Source: Haliclystus octoradiatus (taxonomy: Eukaryota > Cnidaria > Staurozoa > Stauromedusae > Haliclystidae). From it: DNA of 64,000 nucleotides. The notes below the pieces were generated by a model. The model saw nothing but the letters and a program-made list of their open reading frames with translations. It was not told the origin of the DNA and ran no database searches. The translations under genes were made by a program, and so were the position numbers. Below, piece after piece: positions 61,941-64,000 of this stretch. The stretch covers positions 248,001-312,000 of the forward strand of contig OU744450.1 in NCBI GenBank assembly GCA_916610825.1, written 5' to 3'. How positions within the stretch are numbered: position 1 is the first letter of the stretch; every line of letters begins with the position of its first letter.

Positions 61941-63844
61941 TTACCAGGAACAAAATCTACAAGTTTTCCGGCAGAAGAGGTCCATCTTCAACGGTTCTTT
62001 AGTACACAAATTCATTTTATTCCAGACTCGACAGTACATGCCATATACAGCATCATCTTTGCATACAGTAGTTTCTACCCATCGAAAGTAAGAAAATTAA
62101 ATATTACCATTTGATTACCTTTGATTTGTAGCCGCCCGCAAACTAAGGGCTACACGGTCGTATAGTTACCTATCTTACGACGGCACATTCCGCATGTCTC
62201 AGGACACATCAAACGTGTTTGCACGCCGCTGATTTTGTCTTTGGAGTGACACTCTAGTTTGAATCTTTCACAAAACACAGATGATTGACTATTTTGGCAA
62301 CCTATCAACCAAGACAAACCGTATATCGAGGGGTTTCTAATCAGTTTAATGAAAACAACCCATGACCCATACTTACGGGGGCATCCTTTGCTCAAGGGTG
62401 TCACTTTATCCCAACAGCAGCCTCCTTCTACTGAACAACGTGGGGCGATACGATCGAGATTGGGCACATCTGAGATGCACCGTCCGCATGACTTTCTACA
62501 GTACTTATGCATTGTTTTCCTGACAGACTTTGATTCACACATGCCATATCTATACAACTTATTACATTTTCGATCGCCTAAAACATTGAAACAGCTTCCT
62601 TCGTTTCCCCTGCCACAGATATCACATGACTTCGGGCACCTCCTTTTCATGGCGTGGAAATGAGAGGCACAGTAGCCAGCCTTCACATATCTTACACAGT
62701 TGAAATCCTTTTCATCAACACAAAGTTCTGCAAGCGAATAAAGTCAAATTGAAATAAATCCGTATCATGGCAACAATGATTCAACAACATCATACTTATT
62801 TACATTTGCACACCTACCAGGACACCCTTCTCGGTCTAGGCCCTTGGCTGCCGTCACGCCATCTTCACAGCAGCCGAATTTTGAAACGGAACACCGAACA
62901 GGGGCTAGAGCATTCCCTTCTAAAGAAAATCATCAAATTGAGTTACGCATAATTGTAAAACCTAAGCAAAAGATGATTTCGTCACTTGAAATACTCACTT
63001 TGACAAAAACCACATTCATTTGGACACCAGACCTCCAGTCGTTTCTTACTCGATTCACAATGACCTTTGCGCTTCAATTCACGGCAATTCGCGATAGGCG
63101 AATCATAAACATTCTTGCAAGACTTTGTCATAAGGAGAACAGAGTTATCTAAACATTTCAAAATATAAGACATGAATTAATCATGAAAAGGTATGATACC
63201 ATCCTATCTTATGTATTCTAAACTCATTTATTCTAGAATGTGTTGTACTGTTCGTCAGACAAGAGAGAGATTGCCTTCCAGCAGAGCCTATTGAATCATG
63301 GCAAATCCTTGAGCTGTAAACAAGAAAATGTAGGCCACCCATCCCATTCACAAATGGAACAAGTGTAAGAGGACCGATCGATAACATTCACATCAACGGA
63401 ACATGACGTATCATTGAATGTATATATATATCTTTTATATTACGGCAATTCATTTAGCGTTGCGTGAGAATGTGATAGTTATCATATGCGATGAATGTTA
63501 TATTTCTTTCTCTTCCTGTGAGAATGTTTGAAATGCGGCCGTGAAGACAGATTTGTGGGTCATTGAACCGCAAATGTACTTCAGAAAGTGTGAAAATGAT
63601 CTGCGTGATAAGCCGATTCCTATCTGGAGTCAATGCCTCCTTCACCCACATTCTACATTCTATAATCTTACACACATAATAACGTTCTAGCCAAATTTAT
63701 GTGCATAAATTCAACTGAATTGCAATAGTAAGTTACATAACACCATCAATCAATACACTTACTTTCATCGGCATTGTCAGCAGTAGTCATGGCGATAGTT
63801 AATACCAATATAACTGTCACACAAGAATAAATTGGCTTCGTCAT
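61941..63844 (-). CDS. Secreted multi-ShKT-domain protein
   Basis: Six exons: 63763-63844, 62999-63148, 62818-62919, 62377-62727, 62170-62301, 61941-62074 (TAA); 951 nt, 316 aa. The N-terminus MTKPIYSCVTVILVLTIAMT is a signal peptide. Five ShKT six-cysteine modules follow, ending CPNECGFC, CPKSCDIC, CRKSCGRC, CPETCGMC and CRKTCRFC. Between them are two short cassettes with FGCCEDGVTAAKG and GGCCWDKVTPLSKGC, like the GCC-DG-T segments of papilin-type matrix proteins. All introns are phase 1, which suits module shuffling. If the intron after exon 5 is retained, translation ends at TAG 62150 with KIGNYTTV. ShKT modules occur in peptidases, matrix proteins and channel-blocking peptides; role here unknown. 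Other exons in 63149-63762 cannot be excluded. Confidence 0.85.
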
Positions 63845-64000
63845 TTTTTAATCGTCAGTTGAAATTCTAATTTTGAATATGAAAGTGTCTTTGTCAAATA
63901 GAAGTGAGTGAGAAGGAACCCTTTGTAGTTATTTCTTTCGAAGGATGTATCAGATGGATGCAAACGACGGAAGAGAGTAGCAACCTAATTCAAACCAGCC

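Overview
This is an AT-rich window from an animal nuclear genome. Genes are split by short GT-AG introns, and MCM7, HINFP, RPH3A, SVOP, SIDT and MSRB1 orthologues can be read by joining exons. Simple repeats and many transposon families fill introns and spacers. The gene set (rabphilin, SVOP, SID-1 family channel, ShKT secreted protein, selenoprotein MsrB1) fits a marine invertebrate, probably early-branching, but nothing here fixes the phylum. Exon joins were made by hand from reading frame, splice consensus and family similarity. Every family-named gene except MRPL37 closes to a whole number of codons with one set of joins.

Layout. 1-2330: minus-strand LINE remnant. 2732-6170 (+): 3' part of an Ig/FNIII adhesion receptor. 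6507-15720 (-): complete MCM7, 15 exons, 720 aa, with an E2F-type promoter site and repeat-rich introns. 16940-17347 (+): intronless selenoprotein MSRB1 with an in-frame TGA and a candidate SECIS; it diverges from MCM7 and shares a 33-bp upstream element with it. 19068-20409 (+): single-Ig transmembrane receptor. 20548-24695 (-): HINFP. 25124-29246 (-): mitochondrial ribosomal protein L37. 26.9-30.0 kb: repeat cluster (tRNA-derived SINE, foldbacks, telomere-like repeats, hAT end). 30336-31895 (-): Ser/Thr kinase with altered HRD and DFG motifs. 33105-38532 (-): rabphilin-3A. 39.7-40.9 kb: LINE split by a MITE. 41652-44518 (+): SVOP. 44817-55984 (-): SIDT, 26 exons, with an LTR retroelement in intron 1, an 18-bp minisatellite, a long ATT array and a perfect 69-bp hairpin. 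56115-61352 (+): CENP-V/GFA protein, head-to-head with SIDT. 61941-63844 (-): ShKT-domain secreted protein.

Genes working together. Rabphilin (Rab3/27 effector) and SVOP (vesicle transporter) are head-to-head neighbours in regulated exocytosis. MCM7 and HINFP both serve S phase, as helicase subunit and histone-H4 gene activator. The most notable signals are the UGA-decoding MSRB1, the shared MCM7/MSRB1 promoter-proximal element, the perfect hairpin inside a dsRNA-channel gene, the nested transposons with readable target duplications, and the altered kinase.
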